Origin: Pricia antarctica
Lineage (GTDB): Bacteria; Bacteroidota; Bacteroidia; Flavobacteriales; Flavobacteriaceae
Length of the DNA: 64,000 nt
Reading direction: 5' to 3'
Assembly (NCBI RefSeq): GCF_900101815.1
Contig: NZ_FNAO01000001.1
Span: forward strand, 62,001 to 126,000
In this document: one piece after another, positions 35,586 through 44,740 of the stretch
Layout of the letters: each line of letters opens with the position of its first letter
How positions within the stretch are numbered: the stretch's first letter is position 1
Made by a program: the position numbers and the translations under genes
The notes under the pieces: model-generated
What the model saw: the letters and a program-made list of their open reading frames with translations, nothing else
Database searches by the model: none
What the model was told of the DNA's origin: nothing

Positions 35586-36509
35586 ATGACAAAATCCTTC
35601 TACAGCAACGGAAAACTATTGCTTACGGGCGAATATGCCGTGTTGGACGGTGCTTTGAGCTTGGCCGTGCCAACAAAATACGGACAATCCCTATCAGTAG
35701 AAACAGCCGATTCACATGAATTACTATGGACCAGTATGAACGAAAACGGCAGGGTTTGGTTCGAGAGTACCTTTGACATATCATCGCTCGAACACGACCC
35801 CTCACGGCAAAAGTCCCAAGAAGGCAACGCTATAGGGGAGAAATTATCCAAAATTTTACGGGAAGCCCGAAAATTAAATCCCAATTTTCTTTCGGATAAT
35901 AAAGGATATACCGTTCGAACGGACCTAAATTTCCCTCGGAATTGGGGCCTTGGCTCCTCCTCCACGCTAATTAACAATATCGCACAATGGGCCAAAATCG
36001 ATGCCTACCAGTTGCTATGGAACTCCTTTTCAGGGAGCGGATACGATATCGCCTGTGCGCAAAACAATTATCCTATTTTGTATTCTTTAAAAGATGGAAA
36101 ACCAGCGGTCAACAAAGTCGATTTCAATCCTCCGTTTCGCGATAGGCTGTATTTCATCCATCTGAATAAAAAACAGAATAGCAGGGACGGTATTTCAGCG
36201 TACAGAAAAAAAGATTTTGACAAGGCCAAATTCGTACGGCAACTATCCAATATTACCCGAAAAACCCTTACCTGTAATACGCTTTCTGAATTTGAATCGC
36301 TGATGACAAAGCATGAAGCTTTACTTTCCCGTACACTTCATATGCCCACGGTCAAAGAATCGCTGTTCCCCGATTTTAGGGGAACCCTTAAAAGTTTGGG
36401 TGCCTGGGGCGGGGATTTTATTTTGGCAACGGGAGACTATGAGGTTCTCCCCTACTTTCAGAAAAAAGGCTACAAAACCATTGTAGCTTATGCAGCAATG
36501 GTTTTATAG
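35586..36509 (+). CDS. GYDIA family GHMP kinase, candidate phosphomevalonate kinase
   Basis: A 307-residue GHMP kinase. It opens FYSNGKLLLTGEYAVLDGALSLAVPT, has the ATP loop WGLGSSST at 120-127 and the family-naming motif GSGYDIACA at 150-158, which resembles the GSGFDV segment of phosphomevalonate kinases. It starts right after the HMG-CoA reductase stop codon. Since mevalonate kinase and diphosphomevalonate decarboxylase are at 1-1903, this protein could supply the missing phosphomevalonate kinase step; that role is inference. A second mevalonate kinase is the alternative. Confidence 0.88.
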   Translation: MTKSFYSNGKLLLTGEYAVLDGALSLAVPTKYGQSLSVETADSHELLWTSMNENGRVWFESTFDISSLEHDPSRQKSQEGNAIGEKLSKILREARKLNPNFLSDNKGYTVRTDLNFPRNWGLGSSSTLINNIAQWAKIDAYQLLWNSFSGSGYDIACAQNNYPILYSLKDGKPAVNKVDFNPPFRDRLYFIHLNKKQNSRDGISAYRKKDFDKAKFVRQLSNITRKTLTCNTLSEFESLMTKHEALLSRTLHMPTVKESLFPDFRGTLKSLGAWGGDFILATGDYEVLPYFQKKGYKTIVAYAAMVL

Positions 36510-36570
36510 CCTAGTTGTTCAATTGTCAAATCTATTTACTTACAAAAGTGCTGAACCTTTAAAAACGAAA

Positions 36571-38691
36571 TTAATAAAACGCCGCCCGATTATCCTCAAT
36601 TTCAGAGGCATCCTTTAACGCGTTGTAGACCGCGGTGCTCACTTGGGCCTCGCGCGTCGCTTTCACCGAACGGGCATACGTGCTGTAGTTGTCCAGTTTC
36701 GGGGCCGGAATCTTCTTCGTAACCGTAATTTTAAAAATACCGGTGTTGCCCTCGATCAATTCAGAAGTATCGCCCTGTTTCATGGCGAATGCAGCACCCA
36801 CAACGGCAGGTTCAGATCCAGAACCGGGAATGGTCGGCGATTTGACGTTCAAGGCCGAAGCCGTTGAGGTACTCACATTGTTGTCTTTCGCGATATCCTC
36901 AATAGATTTCCCCTTGTTCGCGGAAATAATCTGGGCCGCCTTGCGTTCTTTCCTGATTTTTGGGAGAACCGTTGCCGATGCGTCTTCGACCGACATCAGG
37001 CCCTCGTCATAAGTCTTGGTCAATTGGGCTACCGCATAGCCGCTATTGAGGTCGAAACGTTTTATGTCCCCGATTTTAGTATCATCATTAAAAGCCCATT
37101 TCACGATGCTACGCTGAGATGATAGTCCCGGTAGGTTTTCATCGGTGGCCTTGATCTTGTTTACCGGTCTCACGGTGTATTTGTTCTCCTTGGCCAAATC
37201 TGAAAATGCCTTGTCCGATGAAATGGATGACATTTCAAATTGTGTGGCATCGGTAAACAATTTGTTAATAGTACCTTCGGATGCTTCGATTTCTCGAGCC
37301 AAATTGGCTATCTGAATGATATCACGCTTATCGTCTACCTTGATAATGTGGAAACCGAAACTGGTCTCCACCATGCCGATGGTTCCTACTGGATTTTGGA
37401 AGGCAAAATCGTTGAACTCGGGCACCATTCTTCCTTGTTGAAAGTAGCCAAGGTCTCCCCCGTTGGGTGCAGAAGGACCGTCAGAATTATCTCTTGCCAG
37501 CTCTACGAACTTGGCATCCTTTTTTCGGGCTTCCTTTAAAAGCCGCTTTGCTTCGGTTTCCGCTTCTTCCTTAGTCCGCGTTACCTCCGGATTCGCTCTT
37601 TCCGCGCCTTTATATCCAATTAGAATATGACTGGCCTTAACAGAACCATTGGGCTTTCTATCCATCATTTTAGAGATTTTAAAGTAATCTCCGTCGCGAT
37701 AGGGTCCGAATATTTCACCGACCTGTAAGGCCATCAACGTATCGGCAAATTTAGTCGGCAACTGGTTTTTCTCTTTGTACAGCGTATCCAATTTGATATC
37801 GGAGTTCCGATCTAAGAATGCGGCCATATCGGTGGTATTTCGAAAACCGCTTAACGTATCGTTCGTATCGGTTCGGTCGTTGTACTCGACCCTATCCTCC
37901 ATCACCTCGGCGAGTGCGGCCTTTACGGCATTCTCGTCTTCGGTAGATGGTTTTTCCTCAAAATATACGAACTGGATATCACGGGCGGCCTCTTGTTTAA
38001 AATCTTCCTTATGAGCGTCAACGTAACTCTGAATCTCGCTTTTCGAGACGGTAATCGAACTATCGGCAATCGAGGTGAAAGGAATTCGTACATATTTGAT
38101 GTCGCTCTTCTCATTGGCCAAACGATAATCGAACTCCCCTTCTTTCAAAGTAGCACCGACACCAGCTTTGACCAAATTGAAATAGGCCTGCTGTTTTGCA
38201 CTCTGGATGATAGAGGCTTCATTCTGCAACCAAAAATTATACTGCGAGGGTTCGTTGACCTTGATTTCCGCAATAAATGACCGGAATTTATTCGGGTCAA
38301 ACACCCCATTTTCGTTTTGAAATTGTGGATTTTGGGCATATCCAGGAATCGTACCGATATAGTTCATGATCTGGTCCTGCTCTATATTCAACCCTAACTG
38401 TGCAAGTTGCTGCTCCATAATAGTATTGCGGACCTCTTGGTCCCACACCTGATTCACCGTTTGCATGGTAGAGGCGTTCGGCCCTGAATTTCTTGAAGCA
38501 ATATCCACCTTTTCACGGAAGCCGTCGATGGACACCTCTTCCCCGTTTATTTCGGCGATGTTGGATCCTGCTTTGCCGCCACCCAGATTACTACTGGTAA
38601 AGACTCCGGAAATCACAAAAGCGAACAACGCCAGACCTATAATCAGTATCAGGATTGTAGTTTGTTTTCTTATACTCTCTAAAATAGCCAT
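36571..38691 (-). CDS. ppiD: PpiD/SurA-type peptidylprolyl isomerase
   Basis: A 706-residue membrane-anchored periplasmic chaperone. One N-terminal helix (ILILIIGLALFAFVISGVF, about 14-32) anchors it, a SurA_N-type region follows with ISIDGFREKVD-like start (EINGEEVSIDGFREK), and a PpiC/parvulin domain lies near residues 345-455 (SVKASHILIGY, PNGGDLGYFQQGRMVPEF, GFHIIKVDD). It helps fold outer-membrane and secreted proteins. It lies 134 bases downstream of the CorC-like gene and has its own promoter-like site, so it can be transcribed separately from the block upstream. Confidence 0.94.
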   Translation of the reverse strand: MAILESIRKQTTILILIIGLALFAFVISGVFTSSNLGGGKAGSNIAEINGEEVSIDGFREKVDIASRNSGPNASTMQTVNQVWDQEVRNTIMEQQLAQLGLNIEQDQIMNYIGTIPGYAQNPQFQNENGVFDPNKFRSFIAEIKVNEPSQYNFWLQNEASIIQSAKQQAYFNLVKAGVGATLKEGEFDYRLANEKSDIKYVRIPFTSIADSSITVSKSEIQSYVDAHKEDFKQEAARDIQFVYFEEKPSTEDENAVKAALAEVMEDRVEYNDRTDTNDTLSGFRNTTDMAAFLDRNSDIKLDTLYKEKNQLPTKFADTLMALQVGEIFGPYRDGDYFKISKMMDRKPNGSVKASHILIGYKGAERANPEVTRTKEEAETEAKRLLKEARKKDAKFVELARDNSDGPSAPNGGDLGYFQQGRMVPEFNDFAFQNPVGTIGMVETSFGFHIIKVDDKRDIIQIANLAREIEASEGTINKLFTDATQFEMSSISSDKAFSDLAKENKYTVRPVNKIKATDENLPGLSSQRSIVKWAFNDDTKIGDIKRFDLNSGYAVAQLTKTYDEGLMSVEDASATVLPKIRKERKAAQIISANKGKSIEDIAKDNNVSTSTASALNVKSPTIPGSGSEPAVVGAAFAMKQGDTSELIEGNTGIFKITVTKKIPAPKLDNYSTYARSVKATREAQVSTAVYNALKDASEIEDNRAAFY

Positions 38692-38716
38692 TTATGGTTT
38701 TTTTAAAATCAGTTTG

Positions 38717-38747
38717 CAAAATTAGGGTTTTCTTTTCAATTAATAAA
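38717..38747 (-). promoter_or_regulatory. Promoter of ppiD
   Basis: On the minus strand TTTA (38744-38747) is followed after exactly 19 bases by TAATTTTG (38717-38724), one base off the TTTG-N19-TAnnTTTG consensus. It lies 25 bases ahead of the ppiD ATG. Confidence 0.5.
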
Positions 38748-38825
38748 GGCTTTTTGCCATACGCATTTCGCTGAACATAAAAATATTTGTTGGCCCACAA
38801 CCTAAGGCGCAAAGCGATTAGCGCA

Positions 38826-40121
38826 TCACTCCTTCTCAACAATCTGCAGCGTTACCAGATCAATTTTCGTACTGGAAACTTCGAGGATAGTGAATTGAAA
38901 TCTATCAATACGAATTTTGGAATCCTGTTCGGGTATCTCGCCTCTTTCGTTTACGATAAGGCCGCCCAAAGTCTCATATTCATCGCTTTCGGGAAGTTCG
39001 AACTTATAGATTTCGTTCAGATAATCGACTTCAAGCCGCGCTGAAAAGGTATAGGTACCAGCATCGATCTGTTCTTCGATGAGATCGGTAGTATCGTGTT
39101 CGTCCTCGATTTCCCCGAAAAGTTCCTCGACGATATCTTCTACGGTCATCAGGCCCGAAGTGCCACCATATTCGTCTAATACCACGGCGATACTCTTTCG
39201 TTTCTTGGTCAGGATGTTCAGAATATCTTGAATCAGCATCGTTTCCGGCACGAACTCGACCGGAAGCAAAATGCTTTTAATGGTCTTCGGTTTTTTGAAC
39301 AGTTCGTAAGAATGTACGTAACCGATAACGTTGTCGATGGTATCTTTATAAATCAAAATTTTCGAGAGCCCCGTTTCGGTGAACAGTTTGGCCAGATTTT
39401 TCGGGGTTTCATGGATTTCGACCGCGCTGATCTCAGTTCTTGGCACCATGACCTCCCGAGCCTTCACGGCCGAGAACTCCAAAGCTTTTTGAAAGATCTG
39501 AATTTCGGAATCCATCTCATCCTCCTCTTCCACGGTTTCCATCTGTTCGGTGATGTAATCGCCCAGTTCTATTTTGCTGAAGGACAGTTGCACCTCGTCG
39601 CCATCTGTCTTAAAAAGAGTTTTCAGAATAAAATCGGATATCCAAATAATAAAATCCGAGATTACCGAAAACACCAAATAGAAAAGGTAAGCGGGGATGG
39701 CCAGTAATTTCAATAATTTGTTCGCATAAATTTGAAAGAGCACCTTGGGCAAAAATTCAGCAGTTAACAGGATGATAAGTGTTGAAATAATCGTCTGGAC
39801 CAAAAGACTGAAATCGGTCAGCATCAGATTCAGGAAGCTATTGGATACGGGCAGCATACTCTGAAACCAAAGCATCAACAGGTCGCCCATAAAAAAGCCA
39901 TAAATGACCAATGCTATGTTATTGCCAATTAACATAGTGGCAATAAACTTCGAGGGTTTTTTGGTCAAGCGCGTAAGCACCTTGGCCAAAAAGCCTTCCT
40001 GTTTCTTCTCGATTTCGATATGAATCTTATTGGCCGAAATGAAAGCGATCTCCATCCCGGAGAAAAAAGCCGAAAAAAGTAATGAAAGAACAATTATTAG
40101 CAGGCTTGCTTCCAAAATCAA
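38826..40121 (-). CDS. Hemolysin family protein (DUF21-CBS-CorC_HlyC)
   Basis: A 431-residue inner-membrane protein of the CNNM/CorC type. Residues 1-190 form the DUF21 membrane domain (LSLLFSAFFSGMEIAFISAN, MLIGNNIALVIYGF), about 200-330 a pair of CBS domains (VMVPRTEISAVEI, VVLDEYGGTSGLMTVEDIVEELFGEI), and about 345-425 the CorC_HlyC transporter-associated domain. Family members are linked to magnesium or cobalt efflux. The ATG overlaps the stop of the 67-residue gene upstream by four bases (ATGA), so it is translationally coupled to the lptC block. GldE of gliding motility is a related protein; I see no gld genes here. Confidence 0.93.
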   Translation of the reverse strand: MILEASLLIIVLSLLFSAFFSGMEIAFISANKIHIEIEKKQEGFLAKVLTRLTKKPSKFIATMLIGNNIALVIYGFFMGDLLMLWFQSMLPVSNSFLNLMLTDFSLLVQTIISTLIILLTAEFLPKVLFQIYANKLLKLLAIPAYLFYLVFSVISDFIIWISDFILKTLFKTDGDEVQLSFSKIELGDYITEQMETVEEEDEMDSEIQIFQKALEFSAVKAREVMVPRTEISAVEIHETPKNLAKLFTETGLSKILIYKDTIDNVIGYVHSYELFKKPKTIKSILLPVEFVPETMLIQDILNILTKKRKSIAVVLDEYGGTSGLMTVEDIVEELFGEIEDEHDTTDLIEEQIDAGTYTFSARLEVDYLNEIYKFELPESDEYETLGGLIVNERGEIPEQDSKIRIDRFQFTILEVSSTKIDLVTLQIVEKE

Positions 40122-40321
40122 CGTTCGTTATCGCGCTTTCGCTGTTCGAATTTCTTTCGGTAGTTTCTGCGGAAGAAAAACATGCCGATGGACACTATCG
40201 CAAAAAAAACGAACAAATAGGCACTTTGTCGGTCAAGATTCCAATCAGTGTAGATTCTGTACAGGGAAAAAATGAACACCCCCAGGTACAAATACTCCGT
40301 ATACCTTAATATTTTAATCAT
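40118..40321 (-). CDS. Small membrane protein between lptC and the CorC-like gene
   Basis: A 67-residue protein with two predicted membrane helices (YLYLGVFIFSLYRIYT and SAYLFVFFAIVSIGMFFF) and a strongly basic C-terminal tail (RRNYRKKFEQRKRDNER). I do not recognise a named family. It is very likely real: four-base ATGA overlaps join it to lptC at one end and to the CorC-like gene at the other, an arrangement hard to obtain by chance. A role at the inner membrane in LPS transport or ion homeostasis is possible from context only. Confidence 0.75.
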   Translation of the reverse strand: MIKILRYTEYLYLGVFIFSLYRIYTDWNLDRQSAYLFVFFAIVSIGMFFFRRNYRKKFEQRKRDNER

Positions 40322-40923
40322 TCCGGTTCTTCTGTTATACTCATTAAACCATTGGTCAAGTGGGCACTAAAAAAATAGGGATCCTTTTTAAAATCCATGC
40401 CCGTTCCGAACATGACAGAACCATCTTCGGGGTTCGTATATTTGAACTTTTCTTGAGTAAATACCCAGTCGTTGTCTTGGTCCCAATACACCTGTGTTGT
40501 TTCCATTATCTTACCATCATGGGTCTCCATGACCACATTGCCCCGCAAATCTATCACATTCGTAGCAGAATAAATAATACCATAATCGGCCTTGATGATA
40601 CTTTTTTGGCCTTCGTCATTGAAAAAATCTACAACTAGACCTTCAGGAAAGGTCTGATAGGGAAACTCCAAGTTGGTGTAATCCTTTCGTAAAGGACTTC
40701 TTAATATCGCTATGACCTTCGTAGAACTCGAATCTTCACTACTTAATTCGGTTTTGGCCTCGGTATAGGTAAAGGTAAGATCTTCGGCGATACCCGTAGG
40801 ATAGACCACAGGCACCTTTTCTTCACCGGACCTTTTGTACGTATCGGAACATGAATAAAAAAGTATTGCCATGACACAGGCCATGGCAATACTTTCATAA
40901 GAATATTTTCTAATAGATGACAT
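40318..40923 (-). CDS. lptC: LPS export periplasmic protein LptC
   Basis: A 201-residue protein with an N-terminal membrane or lipoprotein segment (ACVMAILFYSC, Cys 25) and a beta-jellyroll region. The pattern of VVYPTGIAEDLTFTYTEA, FPEGLVVDFFNDEGQKSIIKADYGIIYSATNVIDLRGNV and the following MFGTGMDF is that of LptC, which passes lipopolysaccharide from LptBFG to LptA. The alternative Met at residue 14 gives a shorter signal. It starts one base after the TPR gene's stop and overlaps the next gene by four bases. Confidence 0.9.
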   Translation of the reverse strand: MSSIRKYSYESIAMACVMAILFYSCSDTYKRSGEEKVPVVYPTGIAEDLTFTYTEAKTELSSEDSSSTKVIAILRSPLRKDYTNLEFPYQTFPEGLVVDFFNDEGQKSIIKADYGIIYSATNVIDLRGNVVMETHDGKIMETTQVYWDQDNDWVFTQEKFKYTNPEDGSVMFGTGMDFKKDPYFFSAHLTNGLMSITEEPE

Positions 40924-40924
40924 T

Positions 40925-42295
40925 TTATAAATTCGGTACCGTAACGCTACCGCCTACCCAGCAATCAAAAGTAATTTTCTTACCGGCCATACCAGAATTG
41001 AAGATATCGGTCTTCGACGGTGCTTTCGCGGAGTAACTGGCAGCAGCCTGATTGGCGTGTGAACTTAGGGCAGGATCAACACGACCTGCCTGACGGGCCA
41101 TATCTGCCGCCTTCCAGTACAGCGAACGTTTCTCGAAAGGGGTACTACCACAATCATTGGCACTGCTCGCATACAAAGTGGCAATCAACAAATAAGCCTT
41201 ACCGTTTGCTGCATCGGCCTTAATAGCCTGTTGCGCATAATTTCGGGATTGGGACTTACTGCTTTTACGTAAGATGGTAGCAATTTTATATAGAATATTC
41301 GATTTCTTATAGGAATCGGTTTCCAGACCTACGGCTTTGTTAAAGTCGGACAAAGCACCCTGGTTATCACCCGCCTTTTGTTTTAACAATCCGCCGTACA
41401 TGTACGCTTGAGCAGATGGTTCCAAGGCCAATTGGGCCTCAAACAGCTTTCGGAATAAGGGATCGTCGGTACATTCTTTACTGAACATTCTACCTACGGC
41501 CCGCTTTACCCACTTGACATCTCCTTTTTTCTCTTCAAAACCCTTTTGATATAAAGGAATAAGATTATCACAATCGGCCAGAGCACCCAATTTTGAATCG
41601 ACACTACCGGCGATCTTACCGTAAGATTCGGAATTGGTAGTGGCTATCTTCAACGATCTTTTCTCCTTTGAGGTTATTGTGCCCGTAGAATCTTTAGGCA
41701 GCAACTGTGTAATTACATCGGTAAGTTTCTTGTTTTCGTCCTCGATTTTCTCGGTCACGTCATCGTAGACATCAAAAACCTCTTGAAGTTCTTTATTTCC
41801 TCCTTTATGCAAATCGACCAAGCTGGAAAAATACAGATAAAGCGCTCTTGGGTTCTTAAAATTTTTGGGATCTTCATCGAATGCCTTTTTCAGCATATCA
41901 TAGATTTCAGCATCGGAACCCATTTTATTTTCGTACATCAGCAGCGCTTTGTCTATGGCTACAACGGAAGGGGTATATTTATCCGGGAAATACTTGGCGC
42001 TGTTATCGTGCAATGCCAATAAATCCTTAATATATCCATCCTTTTCGGCACCGGATGATTTTTCGATCTTGTCTTTCAAAATCCGCTCCCCATAAATAAA
42101 GTTGGCCTTATTGATATCGGGGCAAGTTTCATACACCATTTTCCACGGCGTATAGGCCGCTTCGTAGTTTTTAACTTTGGCATGCTCAACATAGATGGAA
42201 AGGTTGGTCATACACTCTTGGTTTTGGGCTTGGGCATTGCCAAGACCCATGGCGCCTAGAAAAAGTATCGCAATGACGTAAATCTTAGTTTTCAT
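40925..42295 (-). CDS. Tetratricopeptide repeat periplasmic protein
   Basis: A 456-residue exported protein with signal peptide MKTKIYVIAILFLGAMGLGNAQA and a helical, TPR-like body; clear repeat units include AYMYGGLLKQKAGDNQGALSDFNKAVGLE and the segments around residues 290-370. There is no catalytic motif. It lies directly ahead of lptC and after a beta-barrel protein gene, so a role in envelope assembly is suggested by context, but the function is unknown. The 211 bases upstream (42296-42506) hold no gene and no clear promoter. Confidence 0.88.
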   Translation of the reverse strand: MKTKIYVIAILFLGAMGLGNAQAQNQECMTNLSIYVEHAKVKNYEAAYTPWKMVYETCPDINKANFIYGERILKDKIEKSSGAEKDGYIKDLLALHDNSAKYFPDKYTPSVVAIDKALLMYENKMGSDAEIYDMLKKAFDEDPKNFKNPRALYLYFSSLVDLHKGGNKELQEVFDVYDDVTEKIEDENKKLTDVITQLLPKDSTGTITSKEKRSLKIATTNSESYGKIAGSVDSKLGALADCDNLIPLYQKGFEEKKGDVKWVKRAVGRMFSKECTDDPLFRKLFEAQLALEPSAQAYMYGGLLKQKAGDNQGALSDFNKAVGLETDSYKKSNILYKIATILRKSSKSQSRNYAQQAIKADAANGKAYLLIATLYASSANDCGSTPFEKRSLYWKAADMARQAGRVDPALSSHANQAAASYSAKAPSKTDIFNSGMAGKKITFDCWVGGSVTVPNL

Positions 42296-42506
42296 TTTTT
42301 CTATTTTTTTTCGTGTTTTAAAGTTTGCCCCGATAGCGACCGAGAGTTAAATGTTTCGAGGGGGTTAATGTACTAATTTTTTGCCAAGAGAACTACAAGA
42401 GTGCCCTAGGAAATTTAAAATTTGACCGATTAAAGGTAATTTTTATCCTCATATCGATCACTATCGTGCCAGTTTTTAAATCATACCGTTCAAATCAGAA
42501 ACCACT

Positions 42507-43793
42507 TTAATTGATCTTCCGCTTTTGGAACCATTGATCGTTCAGCGACAAGCCAATGTTTACCTTAAAATAGCTTTCTTCAATAAGGCCAGCGGCGGAG
42601 GTTCCCCTTCTTCCCAACTCAAAACCTAGGTTTAGATTGGAAAGACCATTGCCGAGTGGTAGACCTAGTCCAAAAGTTATGCCAAGATTTTTAATGTCCT
42701 TGTTGTTGACCACCATTCCGGTCTTATCATAACGGAGACCCGCACGATAGGTTATCCTTTTAAAATAGCTTTCAAAGGAGTTTCTATCGGGCGTATAAAA
42801 CCCGCCTAAAGCAATCATACTGGCATCGCCATATACCAAATTATCGATTTCCAAAAATTCGTTCGAAAGGTCGCCCAGTTTTTGGAAGCTGTATTCGACG
42901 CCTAAGAACCATTTCATATCCTCCCCATAGCCAACACCCAAAGTCGTGGTAGTCGGTATCTTCACCTCGGTATTCTTAAGCCCCTGTGCCGCAAGATTTA
43001 CATCAATGAGCTCGATGTCTTGCGATGTGGCCAAAGAAAAAGAACCAATCTGTTTTGTATTGCGGGCGGACAGATTGGCCTGGGTATTGATCCGTACGGA
43101 GGTAAACAGGGTATGATTAGTATCGACAGCAGGGGTATAGTTTAACGCGTAGTTCAGGTCGTAGCCCGTAATTCTTGACGACCTTTTATCCTTTGCGCCG
43201 AATTGCACATTCTCGGTGCTCTGCACCCTTTCACTATCGATGGTACCGAAGTTGTAGTTGACGGTCACCCCGAGACTCAAATCTTTTAAGAATTCATATC
43301 CTAAAGAAGCATAGACCTTGTTGATACCGCCTTCCCCAGAATATTCGTTCAAAATTCTTGAGCCCTCGGCACCCCTTAAATCCTCAAAATTATAGCCAAC
43401 AGATGAGTAAGGCTTTATCCCAAAACCTAGGCCTAAACCTTTTTTAAGGCTCACCCCCAAAGCCAAGTAATCTAAATTGGTAACGGCACTGCTCTGCTCT
43501 TCGGAAAAACTTTTAAAACGCAACATTTTGTGCGAAACGCCTGCCGTATAGGTGGTAATACCAAAATTATCCCTAACCTGAACCCCTAATTTGCTGTAAG
43601 CGGCCGGGTTGTTCATGTTAATGTGGATGCTATCGGCGTACACACCAATACCGCCCATCATCTGATTTTCTACCGTAGTGGATTCCCTAATATCTCCGAG
43701 ACCAAAATAGGAGTATGGGGAAATCGAACCGTCTTGGGCGTACATGCCCGTTAAGGTGAGACACGCGATGACAAAACCTATTTTTTTGATCAT
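42507..43793 (-). CDS. Outer membrane beta-barrel protein of unknown role
   Basis: A 428-residue exported protein with signal MIKKIGFVIACLTLTGMYA. The mature part has alternating hydrophobic strands rich in Gly and aromatic residues (DGSISPYSYFGLGDIRES, LGLGFGIKPYSSVGYNF, LSLGVTVNYNFGTI, LGYGEDMKWFLGVEYSFQKLG), typical of a FadL or PorV-like barrel of about 14 strands. No ligand can be named. It lies 118 bases downstream of coaX on the same strand and 211 bases before the TPR gene, and such a protein commonly sits here in relatives of this organism. Confidence 0.82.
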   Translation of the reverse strand: MIKKIGFVIACLTLTGMYAQDGSISPYSYFGLGDIRESTTVENQMMGGIGVYADSIHINMNNPAAYSKLGVQVRDNFGITTYTAGVSHKMLRFKSFSEEQSSAVTNLDYLALGVSLKKGLGLGFGIKPYSSVGYNFEDLRGAEGSRILNEYSGEGGINKVYASLGYEFLKDLSLGVTVNYNFGTIDSERVQSTENVQFGAKDKRSSRITGYDLNYALNYTPAVDTNHTLFTSVRINTQANLSARNTKQIGSFSLATSQDIELIDVNLAAQGLKNTEVKIPTTTTLGVGYGEDMKWFLGVEYSFQKLGDLSNEFLEIDNLVYGDASMIALGGFYTPDRNSFESYFKRITYRAGLRYDKTGMVVNNKDIKNLGITFGLGLPLGNGLSNLNLGFELGRRGTSAAGLIEESYFKVNIGLSLNDQWFQKRKIN

Positions 43794-43871
43794 TTAAACA
43801 CTTTGGTTGTTAATCTGACGGCCAAGCTTACTGGCTTGAGGTCGGCAGGCTGATTTCCCGATTTCCTTTTT

Positions 43872-43892
43872 AACTGGAATTAACCTCCAGTT
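43872..43892. repeat. Perfect inverted repeat between coaX and the beta-barrel gene
   Basis: AACTGGA (43872-43878) and TCCAGTT (43886-43892) form a 7-base-pair stem with a 7-base loop. An overlapping stem CCTCC/GGAGG (43884-43888 and 43896-43900) uses part of the same bases, so the two hairpins are mutually exclusive in the transcript. It may be a weak terminator or attenuator after coaX. Confidence 0.4.
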
Positions 43893-43911
43893 TTCGGAGG
43901 CTTTTATGCAT

Positions 43912-44640
43912 TTAATGCCTATTGTATTCCAACAGATAGTTTAATCCTTCCAGAAGAAATTTGGAATCCGCAAATATGGTATTTTTTAGCCGCTTTGACA
44001 AAAATTGGGCATCGCCGCCTGTTAAAATAACTGTTAAATCTGAAAAGCGTGATCGGTATTGGTCGATGACGCCGTCGATTTCAAGACAAATGCCGTTTAC
44101 GACCCCGCTATGGATACCGGTGGCTGTGGAATTTCCTATAAAATCGATAAAAGCTGTCGGCTCGAGCAAGGGAAGTTTTGCGGTATGTTCATGCAATGCC
44201 CTGTAGCGCATTTGTAGGCCCGGGGAAATTGCACCGCCCAGATATTCACCGTAATCGTTCACCATATCGAAGGTAATACATGTGCCGGCGTCGATTACCA
44301 ACGAATTGCCCTTCGGATTATTATAAAACGCAGATGCGGCCAAAGCGATCCGATCCAAACCTAAGGTCTGGGGCGTAGCATACGAATTTTTGAAAGGCAG
44401 CTTTGACAGATGGCTCAACTCGTGTACCTCGCAAAATACAGCCAGTACAGCGATAACCTTGCGATCCAGGTTTCCTACCGACGAAACGATACTTCGCTCT
44501 ATGCCGGGGTAGTGGTCGCAGACTTCCTTTACTTGTCTTGCCACATGTTCGGTCTTGACGTTCTGATGGAATACAATACCTCCTCCCTCAAAAACGGCCA
44601 GCTTTATCGAGTGATTTCCGGCATCTATAATTAAGTTCAT
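43912..44640 (-). CDS. coaX: Type III pantothenate kinase
   Basis: A 242-residue cytosolic kinase for the first step of coenzyme A synthesis. The ASKHA fold starts MNLIIDAGNHSIKLAVFEGG, with the family motifs LGLDRIALAASAFY, VIDAGTCITFDMVN (the DAGT motif with its catalytic Asp upstream) and GGAISPGLQMRYRALHEHTAKLP, then LTGGDAQFL. It heads the minus-strand envelope block and is divergent from tRNA-Phe. Length is usual for CoaX. Confidence 0.96.
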   Translation of the reverse strand: MNLIIDAGNHSIKLAVFEGGGIVFHQNVKTEHVARQVKEVCDHYPGIERSIVSSVGNLDRKVIAVLAVFCEVHELSHLSKLPFKNSYATPQTLGLDRIALAASAFYNNPKGNSLVIDAGTCITFDMVNDYGEYLGGAISPGLQMRYRALHEHTAKLPLLEPTAFIDFIGNSTATGIHSGVVNGICLEIDGVIDQYRSRFSDLTVILTGGDAQFLSKRLKNTIFADSKFLLEGLNYLLEYNRH

Positions 44641-44692
44641 GTCGCAAAGATCAAAAAACGAATAAAAACAAACGCCTTTTTTTTACAATTTG

Positions 44693-44723
44693 TTTGTATA
44701 TCGCAAAATTGAAATTATATTTG
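44693..44723 (+). promoter_or_regulatory. Perfect housekeeping promoter of tRNA-Phe
   Basis: TTTG at 44693-44696, exactly 19 bases, then TATATTTG at 44716-44723. This is the full Bacteroidota consensus TTTG-N19-TAnnTTTG. The tRNA begins 17 bases after the -7 element. Confidence 0.88.
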
Positions 44724-44740
44724 CAGCCCCTTAAAGGGAT

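Noticed and set aside
35586-36509. Second mevalonate kinase
   Set aside because: The GSGYDIACA motif differs from the mevalonate kinase at 1-715 and fits the GYDIA family, so I call it a candidate phosphomevalonate kinase instead.
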